DNA of 64,000 nt. Origin: Companilactobacillus nodensis DSM 19682 = JCM 14932 = NBRC 107160. Its GTDB lineage: Bacteria; Bacillota; Bacilli; Lactobacillales; Lactobacillaceae. Under the pieces are notes generated by a model, which ran no database searches, had not been told where the DNA came from, and saw only the letters and a list, made by a program, of their open reading frames with translations. The stretch lies in contig NZ_BAMN01000006.1 of the NCBI RefSeq assembly GCF_000615905.1, positions 62,001 through 126,000 on the forward strand, written 5' to 3'. The stretch's first letter is position 1, and each line of letters opens with the position of its first letter. The translations under genes were made by a program, and so were the position numbers. Shown here in pieces: positions 49,236 to 57,521 of the stretch.

Positions 49236-49718
49236 TTGACTAAAGATGGAGATATCGCAAAGTTTATTCAGAATCTAATTGAAAAAGGGTATCCTGAGGA
49301 TTCAATTGTTACCAACGTAGAATTAAAACATAATGAATCGGTTGACGTTGCGATAATATCGAATGATATGATTGTGGCAGGATTTAATGTTACCCATACA
49401 AAGGATGAATTATATGAAGTTTATGAAATTACTGATCATATAACAACAAAACTTTCTGATGATGATTACTTTCCGACATATGAACAGTTAATTACAAAGC
49501 AGAACTTTGAATTGAGAAGTAAGTGGAGTAGACAGTGGTCCAGTTTAGATGTTTATTGTGCCTCATTAGCGGGATTTTCGATTCTCTTTATACTGCTTGA
49601 ATTATTCAGTGAAATTAAACTTTCCGTGGTGGGTTTAATAATGTGGCTGATAACGGTCATTCTGATATTGATTCCAGTTTTTGTAAAACTTAATAAATAT
49701 AATAATAAGATTAAATAA
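49236..49718 (+). CDS. Uncharacterised protein with a nuclease-like N-terminal region and two C-terminal membrane helices
   Basis: The N-terminal half (IQNLIEKGYPEDSIVTNVEL, VDVAIISNDMIVAGFNV) resembles the PD-(D/E)xK-like N-terminal domain of type I restriction subunits in layout, but the E-x-K site is not present (GFN instead). Residues about 108-155 form two membrane helices. TTG 49236 fits the AGGGGGGAT site; ATG 49230 is too close to it. The protein is about 160 residues. A hypothetical membrane-bound sensor or a decayed nuclease domain is possible; function is unknown. Confidence 0.7.
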   Translation: MTKDGDIAKFIQNLIEKGYPEDSIVTNVELKHNESVDVAIISNDMIVAGFNVTHTKDELYEVYEITDHITTKLSDDDYFPTYEQLITKQNFELRSKWSRQWSSLDVYCASLAGFSILFILLELFSEIKLSVVGLIMWLITVILILIPVFVKLNKYNNKIK

Positions 49719-49756
49719 AAAAGATTATGCAAATGAGAATCGCATAATCTTTTTTT
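49716..49756. terminator. Bidirectional terminator between the 49.2 kb gene and nreC
   Basis: AAAAAAGATTATGC (49717-49730) pairs perfectly with GCATAATCTTTTTT (49742-49755), ending both convergent units. Confidence 0.92.
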
Positions 49757-50408
49757 AGAATTCAATTAAGTGATGATGAATAGCATAACGGACCAAGTCG
49801 GCACGAGTGTCTAATGATAATTTACGAATAATATTAGCCTTATGCGCTTCAACTGTCTTCGTTGAAATAAACATTTGTGATGCTATTTCTTTGTTGGAAT
49901 ATCCCAGAGCAATCAATGGGAAGATTTCCTTTTCACGTTTGGATAAACCATTATATCCCTTTAAGTCAACATCGACGCCATCAGAGTTTATTTCTTGAAC
50001 ATCTGACTTGGTGATCATGATATTTGTGTCGATGTAGTTTTGTCCGTTAGATAGTGACTTCAAGGCTTTGATCAGCTCGTCATCGGATGAGCTTTTGAGG
50101 ATGTATGACATGGCGCCATTGTGAATCGCTTTGTTGATATATTCTTGTTCCTCATGCATTGATAGAATCAGGATTCTAACGTCAGGATATTTGTCGTGGA
50201 TTCGTTGTGTGGTAATCAATCCACTTTCACCAGGTGGCATGCTGAGATCCATTATCAAGATATCAATGCCGCCTTGTTCAACACGCATATAAGTATCAGT
50301 TCCGTTTGCTTCTTCTCCAACGACTTTGAAGTTGTTTTGTTTGTTTACCAAGAATGATAAGCCAGATCTAACAATTGCATGGTCGTCAGCAATTAAAACT
50401 TTATACAT
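49755..50408 (-). CDS. nreC: Response regulator NreC (NarL/FixJ type)
   Basis: A 217-residue response regulator. The receiver domain has DDHAIVRSG and the phosphorylation Asp in ILIMDLSMPPGESG; the LuxR-type DNA-binding domain is at the C terminus (LSKREKEIFPLIALGYSNKEIA, shown in part). It should activate nitrate respiration genes when phosphorylated by NreB. ATG 50408 follows AGGGGGGACTTC; the frame is open to 50426 but that part is the nreB end. It is the last gene of nreA-nreB-nreC. Confidence 0.92.
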   Translation of the reverse strand: MYKVLIADDHAIVRSGLSFLVNKQNNFKVVGEEANGTDTYMRVEQGGIDILIMDLSMPPGESGLITTQRIHDKYPDVRILILSMHEEQEYINKAIHNGAMSYILKSSSDDELIKALKSLSNGQNYIDTNIMITKSDVQEINSDGVDVDLKGYNGLSKREKEIFPLIALGYSNKEIASQMFISTKTVEAHKANIIRKLSLDTRADLVRYAIHHHLIEF

Positions 50409-50422
50409 GAAGTCCCCCCTAA

Positions 50423-51445
50423 TCATGCTACTGGAAATTTAACTGTAACTGTTGTTCCTTCATTTTTTGTTGATTTGATGTTAAAGGCACCGTTCAATGC
50501 TTTGACACGTTCGTTCATATTCATTAATCCCAATGAATGACCATTGAAAACCTGATGAGCAGGGACGTCGAATCCTTCGCCATCGTCGATTACTTCAAGT
50601 GTGATGAAGTGATCGTGTGACACTACTAAGATTGAGATTTCATCGGCATTAGCGTGCTTGAGCGCGTTGTTGATGGCTTCTTGTGCGATACGATAGAAGA
50701 CGCTTTGAATGTCATTTGATAGGTGGCTTGTGTCCGCATTACCAATAACGTCAATCGTTACACCAGAGTTCTCTTGTAGTCTCTTGGCCAATACTCGTAG
50801 TGCCGCCAACAGTCCAAAACTGTCAAGGACTGAGGGACGTACATCTAGTGCCATCCGCTTAACCTCGGTCAATGTATCATTCAATTGTGATTGGACGATC
50901 TCGGTTAGTTTATTGAATTCGTCTTGTGATATGTTTTGGTCACCAATTCTGCGCACACCCATAATGGCTGAGTAGACACCTTGAGCAATGCTGTCGTGTA
51001 AGTCTTCAGAGATTCGCTTACGTTCATCTTCATAGGCGCGATTGACGTATTGTGTTAGCTTGCGCTGTTGTGCTAATTGATCCATTCGATTGATAGTTCC
51101 ACGGTTCTTTAATGTTAGTGAGAAGACATGTTCTTCAGCATCGATGACATTGTAGATCATGAAGTAGGGCAGTGGATGCGGCATATCTTTTGCTAAGGTA
51201 ATAGGAATAGATATCTGCTTCATTTTGTTTTGAATTATGCAGTTGAAGCAGTCATCAGTTGATGAGAACTTTTGTTTAACTGATGAGTCAGCAATCTCCA
51301 CTAGATACTTAGGATTCATATGTAGTTCTTCTTGTAATTCATGAGCCATATGGTTACTTACAATCAGTTCAGTATCTTTGAAGATCATGATTGCATCAGA
51401 TGATTCATCGAAGTAATCATTGATCCATTGCGTAGTTTCAAGCAA
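50423..51445 (-). CDS. nreB: Sensor histidine kinase NreB-like (PAS, HisKA_3)
   Basis: A 340-residue cytosolic kinase with an N-terminal PAS-like region (1-120), a HisKA_3 dimer domain with the phospho-His in RISEDLHDSIAQG, and an ATPase domain (ALKHANADEI, DDGEGFDV, GHSLGLMNMNERV). Staphylococcal NreB senses oxygen through a [4Fe-4S] cluster held by two CxxC pairs; here only one pair exists (Cys66-Cys69, DDCFNC) and the second is absent. Oxygen sensing by a cluster of that type is therefore doubtful. The start TTG 51445 has AAAGGG upstream. Confidence 0.88.
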   Translation of the reverse strand: MLETTQWINDYFDESSDAIMIFKDTELIVSNHMAHELQEELHMNPKYLVEIADSSVKQKFSSTDDCFNCIIQNKMKQISIPITLAKDMPHPLPYFMIYNVIDAEEHVFSLTLKNRGTINRMDQLAQQRKLTQYVNRAYEDERKRISEDLHDSIAQGVYSAIMGVRRIGDQNISQDEFNKLTEIVQSQLNDTLTEVKRMALDVRPSVLDSFGLLAALRVLAKRLQENSGVTIDVIGNADTSHLSNDIQSVFYRIAQEAINNALKHANADEISILVVSHDHFITLEVIDDGEGFDVPAHQVFNGHSLGLMNMNERVKALNGAFNIKSTKNEGTTVTVKFPVA

Positions 51446-51477
51446 AAAAAATCAGCCCTTTCTCAATTTTTGACGAA

Positions 51478-51915
51478 TCAAAGATATTGGGAGAGTTTCT
51501 GGGCTGTTTTTTCTGAAACAATAGTATGTGTATGATATCCCGCTAGTAAAACACCATCGACTAATCCAAGTGTGTCAATGATCGGCACAGCTGCGGCTGT
51601 CTGGAGCGTTTCGCTTTTTGCAATGGGTGTATACATTTTACTAGTGTATTCATATTCAGTTAAATTGTTATCCCAAAATGGTTTACCAGTTCTTACAACG
51701 AGGCCGGCAATCCCAATACCACTGCGTAAGACGATTTTTCTAAATCTTTCGTTAGAATTTCCAGCGACGAATGACCATTTGATGGAATGTGGAGGATTTT
51801 GAGATTGAATGGCAATTCCGACAAAGTCAAAATTCTCGGTTTGATATATCTGATCAACGATTTTTTGATAATTGATCTGGTTGTCAGATAAGCTAGTTGG
51901 CTGTTCTGGATTCAC
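51478..51915 (-). CDS. nreA: Nitrate receptor NreA (GAF domain)
   Basis: A 145-residue single GAF-domain protein. NreA binds nitrate and relieves its inhibition of NreB, so that the NreBC pair responds to both nitrate and oxygen. The hydrophobic core and loops (WSFVAGNSNERFRKIVLRSGIGIAG, shown in part; KPFWDNNL; LQTAAAVPI) fit the NreA/GAF family. The start is GTG 51915 behind AGGAGGAAATAAGAC. It heads the nreABC operon; the 104-base upstream gap is AT-rich and holds a TTTTGGAATATT element. Confidence 0.88.
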   Translation of the reverse strand: MNPEQPTSLSDNQINYQKIVDQIYQTENFDFVGIAIQSQNPPHSIKWSFVAGNSNERFRKIVLRSGIGIAGLVVRTGKPFWDNNLTEYEYTSKMYTPIAKSETLQTAAAVPIIDTLGLVDGVLLAGYHTHTIVSEKTAQKLSQYL

Positions 51916-52019
51916 GTCTTATTTCCTCCTAATAATAACATTTTTAAAGTTTATTAACATTGATTTTACTGGTTTTTATTTAATTTTGGAATATTTTATA
52001 GATATATTATATATAAATA

Positions 52020-52511
52020 TCATTCAAAATCACTTTTAGCGAATGTGATCGGCAAACATTGCAATTCATTGGTAATGAATTTCTCAAGTTCGAAGTTTTC
52101 AAGCTTTAAATAGGGGACTAAATCAGCTTTTTGAATTTGAAAATGGCCGATGGTATAAAAGTTAGTTGTCGTGGTAACAGCATAACTGTTTTGATTGTCA
52201 GCTAGGGTTGAAATCACTTCTTGGTTGATTCGGTAATGAGTAGGTTCCATGGTTAAAAAGTCCGTCATATCGGGATGCTGACAACTTGCGGCATAGATAT
52301 CAGTTAGAGTTCCACAATCTTTGAAGTCATTTTTGTTAGTTATAACTTCAATATTTGTTTTGGCACTGAAGTGAGATTTTAAAGTCCCAAAGTCGGCATT
52401 GCCAGTGGGAATAATAACTTGTGAAGTCATTAGAAGCAGTTTGTTTGCAGCAAGGTCGATTTTGTCGATTGAGGTTTTACTTAATTGTTCATTTAGAATA
52501 AGTCCAATCAT
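52020..52511 (-). CDS. Degenerate MobA-like protein (second copy) next to moaC
   Basis: A 163-residue protein that follows the MobA pattern in order: an N-terminal MIGLIL strand, VIIPTGNADFGTLKSHF (as in VIISANxxxF), KDCGTLTDIYAA (as in KDCGPLAGIYAA), then a helix-strand region and C-terminal helix LEKFI. The nucleotide-binding loop LAGGxSxRxGxDKA is lost and reads LNEQLSKTSIDKI. It should not bind GTP as MobA does. It may be a pseudoenzyme or a decayed paralogue; a typical mobA lies at 59 kb. ATG 52511 has AAGGAGGTT upstream. It lies 18 bases after moaC in one unit. Confidence 0.6.
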   Translation of the reverse strand: MIGLILNEQLSKTSIDKIDLAANKLLLMTSQVIIPTGNADFGTLKSHFSAKTNIEVITNKNDFKDCGTLTDIYAASCQHPDMTDFLTMEPTHYRINQEVISTLADNQNSYAVTTTTNFYTIGHFQIQKADLVPYLKLENFELEKFITNELQCLPITFAKSDFE

Positions 52512-52529
52512 GATTAACCTCCTTAGTTA

Positions 52530-53000
52530 TCAATAAGTGAAGTGACCACTCTTGCCACCGTCTTTTTCTACCAAGTGGACATCGGTGATCAGCATCCCTC
52601 GGTCGATAGCCTTGCACATATCATAAATAGTCAACAGTGCAGTCTGTGCAGCAAGAATTGCCTCAATCTCAACTCCAGTGACGTGCTTAGTTTTAACCTT
52701 GGTCGTTACAGTGATAGTAGTGTCATTATCATCTTCGAAGTGGATATCAACACCAGTCAATGGAATTAAATGGCACATGGGAATCAACGAACTGGTTTGT
52801 TTTGCGGCCATAATGCCAGCAATTTGGGCGACTGCTAGGACATCACCTTTTTTGATTTTTCCTTCGTGAATACGATTCAACGTTTCAGGGTGCATTTTGA
52901 TTTTACCAGTTGCGACAGCAAATCTTGATGTTATTTTTTTGTCAGTAACGTCGACCATTTTGGCTCTGTTTTGATCATTGAAGTGGGTTAATTCATCCAT
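52530..53000 (-). CDS. moaC: Cyclic pyranopterin monophosphate synthase MoaC
   Basis: MoaC converts the MoaA product to cPMP, the first stable Moco intermediate. The 156-residue protein has [17 protein letters not shown] at the N terminus, the substrate loop [31 protein letters not shown] and AIDRGM, all standard. The frame is intact. ATG 53000 follows AAGGAGT. It is the first gene of a two-gene unit with the MobA-like gene. Confidence 0.96.
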   Translation of the reverse strand: MDELTHFNDQNRAKMVDVTDKKITSRFAVATGKIKMHPETLNRIHEGKIKKGDVLAVAQIAGIMAAKQTSSLIPMCHLIPLTGVDIHFEDDNDTTITVTTKVKTKHVTGVEIEAILAAQTALLTIYDMCKAIDRGMLITDVHLVEKDGGKSGHFTY

Positions 53001-53092
53001 TTTAATAACTCCTTATTAGATAATATAAAAATATCTTTATCCAAAGTATATCAAGTGTTGTAGGAATTAAGTATTAGGGGAATTGCTCAAAA

Positions 53093-53125
53093 CAAAACGG
53101 CCACTTCTTTTTGAAGTGACCGTTT
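53093..53125 (-). terminator. Terminator of the feoAB operon
   Basis: AAACGGCCACTTC (53095-53107) pairs with GAAGTGACCGTTT (53113-53125) with one mismatch; on the minus strand it is followed by TTTTGTTTT. Confidence 0.85.
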
Positions 53126-53127
53126 GT

Positions 53128-53292
53128 TTATGCATTTTGCTTTCGTGCCTTATCAGCCATTAACTTGGCTTCACACTTGTAATCACAAGCAGCACATTTA
53201 CCTTGTTTTGATTTTTTAGTAACTTTATAAATTTCATATCCAGCGAGACCAATAATTATTGCGGCAATTAATATATTAATAAAAAGTGACAT
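53128..53292 (-). CDS. FeoB-associated Cys-rich membrane protein
   Basis: A 54-residue frame too short for most gene finders. It has one N-terminal membrane helix (FINILIAAIIIGLAGYEIY, residues 4-22), a basic stretch, and a cysteine cluster CAACDYKC at residues 33-40. This layout matches the small FeoB-associated Cys-rich proteins of Firmicutes. It lies 24 bases after feoB and directly before a terminator, so it is the third gene of the iron uptake operon. The cysteines may hold iron or an Fe-S cluster on the cytosolic side. Confidence 0.85.
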   Translation of the reverse strand: MSLFINILIAAIIIGLAGYEIYKVTKKSKQGKCAACDYKCEAKLMADKARKQNA

Positions 53293-53316
53293 CTAATCTC
53301 TCCTCATAATTAAGAT

Positions 53317-55314
53317 TTAAAATAATAGACTTCCGACTTGGAAGATAATGAACGACATCGCATAGGCAATGACTAGACTAGAAACGACTGAGTAAACTGC
53401 CCACTTGGTTGAACCTGTTTCTGACTTAATTGTACCGATGGTAGCGAAGCAGGGAACATATAGAAGTACGAATACGAGCATTGAGTATGCCGCAACCGGT
53501 GTGAACATTTGACCAAATGCTGCAATCAAAGCTGTCTGACTTGATGTGTGGAAGAGTACCATCATACTTGAACTGATAACTTCCTTAGCCATAATACCTG
53601 TGAAGAGAGCACTGATAGCCTCCCAAGAAGTAATACCGATCGGAGCAAATACTGGTAACAAGACTTTGCCCAATAAAGCTGAAAAACTGTTGTCGATGTC
53701 AGTTACGAAACCAGCTGGTCCGAAGTTAGACATGAGCCAGATCAAGACTGTTCCGGCGAAGATGATTGTTCCAGCTTTTTTGACAAACCCTTTGCTCTTG
53801 TCCCAAGTTCCACGCCAGATGATATCTAGGCGAGGGATGTGATATTTTGGTAATTCAACGATGAAGACGGTGCTGTCCTTGACCTTGAAAATAACTTGGT
53901 AGAATTTGGCCATCAGTAATGCAATAGCGATACCTAAGAAATAGATCGATAGTACGATCAGCGCCTGATTCTTAGGGAAGAATGCGGCTACGAACAAACT
54001 ATAAATCGGCAATCTGGCAGAACAACTCATGAATGGCGAAATCAATGTTGTGATCAAACGTTCCTTAGGTTGCTCAATCGTTCTAGCAGCCATGATTCCA
54101 GTGACGTTACAACCGAATCCAATGATCAGTGGGATGAAGGCTTTACCATTCAAACCGATCGTCTGCATGATCCGGTCAGTCACAAGTGCGGCCCTTGCCA
54201 TGTAGCCAGAATCTTCAAGGATCGAGATACAGGCGAAGAGGGTGAAGATTTGTGGAATAAAAGTTAAGACACCCCCGACACCGGCGATTACACCATCTAC
54301 GATCAACGAACGTAAGAATGGCATTGCACCGACACTGATCAAGAATTTGTCAGCGTATGTCGAAATCGGTCCGGAAAGTAGAGCATCGAGTTGATCTGAG
54401 ATGGGTGTACCGATCCAATCGAATGATAGCTTGAACATAAACAAAAAGATTAGAATAAAAATCGGTAATCCTAGTAGTGGATGTGTGATGATCTTGTCGA
54501 TCTTTGAAGTCATCTCAACATTTTTGGTTGATTTTAAGTTTTTGGTAGCAGCGGTTAAGGTCGTATCGATGAAGCTTAAGCGAGTATTGAATATTTTGTT
54601 TTCAAAGTTTTGTGCGTCGTAATAACCTTGTTGTTCTAACAGAGGTTTTAAATCATTTTTGACAGCATATTTACGAATGATTTTATTTTTGTTGATATAT
54701 TGAATCGCTATCCATCGAGCAAAAGCTGGCTTCATATCATAATCAGAAACTAGTTTTTCACTTGCCTGGCGAATGGCTTGTTTAACCATGAAGGGATAAT
54801 CTAATTCTAGAGCTGATCCATCCGGCAGTTCATCGGCGGGCATGTTGAGCAATTCATCGCGTAATTCCTTGACTCCGTCTTTGTTACGAGCATTAGTTGT
54901 CTCAATGTGACAACCTAAACGCTCAGACAAAGTATTGATATCATAATAAATACCAGAGCGCTTCAGGTCGTCGATCATGTTCAAGGCAATGACAGTTGGA
55001 CGACCAAACTCGAGTAATTCGATCGACAACAATAAGTTTCGCTTGAGTTGACCGGCGTTAGTGACATTCAGAATAATATCAGCGTCATCAGTTAGTAGGT
55101 AATTGATAGCGACGGATTCATCTTTGGTTATCGGATTCAGTGAATAGATTCCCGGTAAGTCGGTAACGACTATTTCGGAATGCTTGATGTTACCCATCTT
55201 TTTTTCGACAGTAACACCAGTCCAGTTACCAACATAGGCGTACGTATCAGTGATTTGGTTGAAGATGGTGGTCTTCCCAGTGTTGGGATTACCCATCAAG
55301 GCGACTGTTGTCAT
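53317..55314 (-). CDS. feoB: Ferrous iron transport protein B
   Basis: A 665-residue membrane GTPase for Fe(II) uptake. The G domain has GNPNTGKTTIFN (residues 8-19), the switch region VGNWTGVTVEKK, DLPGIYSL and the NMID base motif. The C-terminal part has two Gate regions of membrane helices with conserved cysteines (GFGCNVTG and SCSARLPIY). The start overlaps the feoA stop by four bases (ATGA). Iron from this system would supply Fe-S clusters of MoaA and the nitrate reductase. Confidence 0.96.
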   Translation of the reverse strand: MTTVALMGNPNTGKTTIFNQITDTYAYVGNWTGVTVEKKMGNIKHSEIVVTDLPGIYSLNPITKDESVAINYLLTDDADIILNVTNAGQLKRNLLLSIELLEFGRPTVIALNMIDDLKRSGIYYDINTLSERLGCHIETTNARNKDGVKELRDELLNMPADELPDGSALELDYPFMVKQAIRQASEKLVSDYDMKPAFARWIAIQYINKNKIIRKYAVKNDLKPLLEQQGYYDAQNFENKIFNTRLSFIDTTLTAATKNLKSTKNVEMTSKIDKIITHPLLGLPIFILIFLFMFKLSFDWIGTPISDQLDALLSGPISTYADKFLISVGAMPFLRSLIVDGVIAGVGGVLTFIPQIFTLFACISILEDSGYMARAALVTDRIMQTIGLNGKAFIPLIIGFGCNVTGIMAARTIEQPKERLITTLISPFMSCSARLPIYSLFVAAFFPKNQALIVLSIYFLGIAIALLMAKFYQVIFKVKDSTVFIVELPKYHIPRLDIIWRGTWDKSKGFVKKAGTIIFAGTVLIWLMSNFGPAGFVTDIDNSFSALLGKVLLPVFAPIGITSWEAISALFTGIMAKEVISSSMMVLFHTSSQTALIAAFGQMFTPVAAYSMLVFVLLYVPCFATIGTIKSETGSTKWAVYSVVSSLVIAYAMSFIIFQVGSLLF

Positions 55315-55544
55315 TGTAATTGACCTCCACAGAGGAGTTTGAATACCTTGTAGCGGATGCCGATTTGTTGCTGTTCGATTTCAACGATCACTGGTCCGTG
55401 CATCGGAAAGAATCTCACGACTGACATTTGGCTGCCATCATGGATTCCCAATGAGTGGAGGCGTTGTGCAGTTTGACTATCTAGTTGCTCAATATTACAT
55501 AAATCAAAACTCTTATTCATTACGTTGTCAGATATCAGTTGCAT
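55311..55544 (-). CDS. feoA: Ferrous iron transport protein A
   Basis: A 77-residue SH3-like FeoA. The LHSLGIHDGSQMSVVRFFPMHGP stretch (shown in part) and IGIRYKVFKLL are typical. ATG 55544 follows GTGGAGGACGATTTT; the frame is open upstream to 55559 but only through the ribosome site. It is the first gene of feoA-feoB-feoC-like. An exact TTTTGGAATATT lies just upstream on the same strand. Confidence 0.93.
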   Translation of the reverse strand: MQLISDNVMNKSFDLCNIEQLDSQTAQRLHSLGIHDGSQMSVVRFFPMHGPVIVEIEQQQIGIRYKVFKLLCGGQLQ

Positions 55545-55559
55545 AAAATCGTCCTCCAC

Positions 55560-55799
55560 AATATTCCAAAAGTAAATATTTTTTAATTTGTTAGATAGTG
55601 AAATAATGAACTATCATTTAGTTTCTATTATGCCACGATTTGAGTGGAATGTGTATGAGCAATTTACCTAATTTTATTTTGGAATATTTATGAGAGAATA
55701 ATAGGTATAAACGAATAAATTACCGTATTTAGGTATTTTTTTGTGAAATCATAGATTTTTTTATATACAAAAGGAATATTAAAAAGGATAGTTTAAAAA
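55560..55799. promoter_or_regulatory. Divergent regulatory region between feoA and the SufD-like gene
   Basis: A 240-base AT-rich gap with no gene. It holds TTTTGGAATATT once on each strand (55560-55571 minus, 55677-55688 plus) and AAAAGGAATATT (55769-55780) just before the SufD-like gene. TTGTGAAATC at 55741 matches one half of a Rex-type operator but the second half is poor. These are candidate sites only. Confidence 0.4.
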
Positions 55800-56717
55800 A
55801 TGGAAATTAATAATGAATTTTTAGAAGATTTTGAATTAGATGCAAATGATCATGGTGAACCACATTGGTTCATTGATCGACGAATTGCGGCTTTGAAACA
55901 ATTAAGTGAACTGGACTTACCGGTGAGTCAGAATTTTACAAATGAAGATGAATTGATCAAATTGACTTCACCACGAAGGATTCGGTCCAAAAAAGATCTG
56001 CTGGATACATCATTGATTGCCAGAAGTACGATCAGTCAATTCGGACAAACGGTTATTAAGAATGATTTACCGGAAGAATTGGAATCACAGGGTGTAGTTT
56101 TGACGGACATATTAACAGCTCTGAGAGTTCATCCTCGTTTGATTCAAAAAAGTTTAATGGATAAAGTGATCTCTCCAGATGAGGATAAAATGACTGCCTT
56201 TCATCTGGCATGTCTGAACTCTGGTGTTTTTTTGTACATTCCTAAGGAGGTTAAACTGACAGAACCAATAAGAATTGATCTGATTCAAGACGATACTAAG
56301 AAGGGGAATTTGAATACACATGTACTAGTCGTCGCTGAAAATGACGCAGAAGTCACGATTGAACAGACCCTATCAAGTTTTGGAAATAATCATAATAATA
56401 CTAATTTCTTTGTGGAAGTGCTATCTCGTTCTAATGCCAAGGTGAACTATTCTCTCAAGACTGAATCACATTCTGAGTTTGTTTATTTAAAAACAAGGGC
56501 ATATTTGAGCCGTAATGCACAGGTTGATTGGAATATGGATTTGAACAATCATGGAAATACCTGGGCTGATTTCAGTAATAATCTATTCGGTGCCGATGCA
56601 AATGTGAATATGAATTGGAATACCGATAAGCCGGTCGATAAGATTACAGAGATCACGACTTCATTCAACAAGCATGGTAATAATTCATCCATTACTATGA
56701 ACGGACAAAAATACTAG
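55800..56717 (+). CDS. SufD-like Fe-S assembly protein, short and unaccompanied
   Basis: A 305-residue protein of the SufB/SufD family. The N-terminal part (PHWFIDRRIAALKQL) and the beta-helix core (GVFLYIPKEVKLTEPIRID, THVLVVAENDAEVTI, VDWNMDLNNHGNTWADFSNNL in parts) are clear. SufD proteins are usually over 400 residues; this one stops after the core and lacks the C-terminal helical domain with the conserved His/Glu region. No continuation is visible in any frame before the next gene at 56763, and no sufC, sufS, sufU or sufB is near. It may be a lineage-specific short form or a remnant. Confidence 0.7.
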   Translation: MEINNEFLEDFELDANDHGEPHWFIDRRIAALKQLSELDLPVSQNFTNEDELIKLTSPRRIRSKKDLLDTSLIARSTISQFGQTVIKNDLPEELESQGVVLTDILTALRVHPRLIQKSLMDKVISPDEDKMTAFHLACLNSGVFLYIPKEVKLTEPIRIDLIQDDTKKGNLNTHVLVVAENDAEVTIEQTLSSFGNNHNNTNFFVEVLSRSNAKVNYSLKTESHSEFVYLKTRAYLSRNAQVDWNMDLNNHGNTWADFSNNLFGADANVNMNWNTDKPVDKITEITTSFNKHGNNSSITMNGQKY

Positions 56718-56762
56718 TATAATTATCCTTGTATTCAAATCTGATTTTTAAGAGGAGAAAAA

Positions 56763-57443
56763 ATGATACTAGAACGTCAGAATATGCTCAATATCAACCA
56801 AATCGAGAGGGAATTAAGCCGTTATTCAGATGACGACGAGATTCACGATATTAGTAAGTTAGTAAGTTATTATCAACTTTGTCATTCAGCTGTGAGCGAG
56901 TTCGGGACTAAGTTGGAGAATCTGGATGCTGATTACCAAGTTCGCCATAATCACAATCCCATCCATCATATTGAAATACGAATGAAAGATGTCAGTAGTT
57001 TGATAGAAAAAATTGAACGTAAAAATTTGCCAGTTAAATTTGAGAGTATCAAAGATAGAATCTTTGATGTCGGTGGAATTCGTGTGATCACTAACTATAT
57101 TGATGATATTTATACAGTTGAAGAGAATTTATTGGCACAGGATGATGTCGTGTTGTTAAAACGAAAAGATTATATTAAGAATCCTAAGGATAGTGGATAC
57201 CGAAGTCTACACTTGGTAGCTTCAGTACCGGTTTTTCAATCTGATGGAGTCCAAGTTACACCGGTAGAGATTCAAATTCGCACTATCGGCATGGATATGT
57301 GGGCTAGTTTAGAGCACAAATTACGTTATAAGACTGAAGAGCCAGATGAGAAGGTTGCTCAGTATTCAGAGTCATTACAGGATTATGCTGATGAGATCAA
57401 CAAGATCGAGAATAATATGCAAGAGATTTTTCACAATCTTTGA
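56763..57443 (+). CDS. Small alarmone synthetase (GTP pyrophosphokinase, RelQ/YjbM type)
   Basis: A 226-residue single-domain (p)ppGpp synthetase. The RelA/SpoT motifs FESIKDRIFDVGGIRVI, KDSGYRSLHLV and VEIQIRTIGMDMWASLEHKLRYK are present (motifs quoted in part), and there is no hydrolase or ACT domain. It would make ppGpp from GTP and ATP under envelope or other stress. ATG 56763 follows AAGAGGAGAAAAA. Confidence 0.92.
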   Translation: MILERQNMLNINQIERELSRYSDDDEIHDISKLVSYYQLCHSAVSEFGTKLENLDADYQVRHNHNPIHHIEIRMKDVSSLIEKIERKNLPVKFESIKDRIFDVGGIRVITNYIDDIYTVEENLLAQDDVVLLKRKDYIKNPKDSGYRSLHLVASVPVFQSDGVQVTPVEIQIRTIGMDMWASLEHKLRYKTEEPDEKVAQYSESLQDYADEINKIENNMQEIFHNL

Positions 57444-57521
57444 ACTAAAAACTTGCGTTCAGTTCCCAACAGTCGGTATAGTTGATAAGTTGTAATTTAT
57501 TATTTGATTGGAGATGAGATT

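Noticed and set aside
55741-55759. Rex or FNR-type operator before the SufD-like gene
   Set aside because: TTGTGAAATC matches only one half-site; the second half does not form the needed inverted repeat.
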